From positions 1-5,232 of the forward strand of contig JAIRLT010000265.1 of the NCBI GenBank assembly GCA_031259225.1: a DNA stretch of 5,232 bases. The letters are read 5' to 3'. The translations under genes and the position numbers were made by a program. The notes under the pieces were generated by a model. That model searched no databases and was not told the DNA's origin. It saw nothing but the letters and a program-made list of their open reading frames with translations. The stretch is from Prevotellaceae bacterium. Lineage in GTDB: Bacteria; Bacteroidota; Bacteroidia; Bacteroidales; UBA932. This document shows, piece by piece, positions 4,998-5,232 of this stretch. The first letter of the stretch is position 1. Every line of letters begins with the position of its first letter.

Positions 4998-5078
4998 ATA
5001 ATAAAAACACTGAACAAAATCGCCATTCAACAGATGAGCGTATTGCAAGATGAGGAAAACCGGAAGCTGCTACGGTGA
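4998..5078 (+). pseudogene. Remnant resembling a double-glycine-type leader peptide
   Basis: After the promoter-like box, the frame reads KTLNKIAIQQMSVLQDEE and then NRKLLR before TGA at 5076-5078. Spacing and character (Lys-rich start, hydrophobic stretch, L-x-D/E-E-E near the end, final KLL) resemble the leaders of Bacteroidota natural-product precursor peptides that end in a Gly-Gly cleavage site. Here the stop comes where GG would be expected, and the natural start position holds ATA in place of ATG. The only ATG (5034) gives a 14-residue peptide. It is either a decayed precursor gene or a chance likeness; no processing enzyme is in the window. Confidence 0.22.
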
Positions 5079-5138
5079 AATAAAATTTTAATAACATGTT
5101 TGTATTTTTGTTTATTTCTTTTATAAAAAAATAAAAAC

Positions 5139-5146
5139 TATTTTTG
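5139..5146 (+). promoter_or_regulatory. -7 promoter-like box TATTTTTG
   Basis: TATTTTTG fits TAnnTTTG and lies 36 bases before the ATG at 5182, giving a normal short leader. A second identical box is at 5103-5110. Both sit in very T-rich DNA without a properly spaced -33 TTTG, so the match is weak. Confidence 0.3.
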
Positions 5147-5181
5147 GAAAAATAAAAGTCAAAGATTATATAAAAATAGTT

Positions 5182-5232
5182 ATGAAAACGGCAAGTAAAA
5201 ATATTAAAATAGTTCCACATTTTATCCACCGG
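5182..5232 (+). CDS. Start of a possible gene, truncated by window edge
   Basis: An ATG at 5182 opens 17 codons (MKTASKNIKIVPHFIHR) to the last base with no stop. A promoter-like box stands 36 bases upstream, and the preceding 100 bases are very AT-rich and non-coding, as expected of a gene border. Base content rises slightly within the frame. The stretch is too short to assign a product; a basic N-terminus without a hydrophobic run argues against a signal peptide. Confidence 0.4.
   Translation, partial: MKTASKNIKIVPHFIHR

Noticed and set aside
4909..5229. 106-residue minus-strand open frame
   Set aside because: The region is very AT-rich and the translation is dominated by Phe, Tyr, Asn and Ile. 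It is better read as non-coding DNA plus plus-strand starts.

Overview
The window looks like chromosomal DNA from a Bacteroidota bacterium, most likely of the order Bacteroidales. The evidence is several promoter boxes of the phylum's TTTG-N19-TAnnTTTG type, gene starts without a Shine-Dalgarno sequence, very AT-rich intergenic DNA around moderately GC-rich genes, and a trimeric purine nucleoside phosphorylase and a metal-dependent amidohydrolase that both fit that group. The genus cannot be read from the sequence.

Layout, left to right. Positions 1-512 hold the 3' end of a plus-strand gene for a cysteine-rich exported-type protein (A). Positions 513-1082 are non-coding: three hairpins in series ending in a rho-independent-type terminator, then short tandem repeats and GC-rich palindromes. 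Two minus-strand genes follow: punA (1083-1922) and, upstream of it in the transcription direction, mtaD (2090-3340). They are separated by three ~50-bp units, each an AT-rich stretch with a GC-rich palindromic core. Positions 3341-3926 carry back-to-back promoters (minus for mtaD, plus facing right) and a strongly structured stretch that looks like a non-coding RNA or a long structured leader. Positions 3927-4904 encode a complete secreted cysteine-rich protein (B), a paralogue of A. The remaining DNA to 5232 is AT-rich and holds two promoter-like boxes, a remnant resembling a double-glycine leader peptide, and the first 17 codons of a possible gene running off the window.

How the genes fit together. 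MtaD deaminates 5'-methylthioadenosine or S-adenosylhomocysteine (and often adenosine) to the inosine analogue, and PunA phosphorolyses 6-oxopurine nucleosides. In tandem they would form a purine/methylthioadenosine salvage route ending in hypoxanthine. This housekeeping pair sits between, and opposite in direction to, two members of a diversifying family of secreted cysteine-rich proteins of unknown function. The two proteins share a 77-residue core (62 identical) but diverge sharply in their C-terminal tails, where mainly the cysteine framework remains. The most unusual non-coding object is the structured RNA candidate at about 3505-3735, with a consensus promoter, a 122-nt rod-shaped hairpin and a 10-bp pairing between its apex and a downstream segment.
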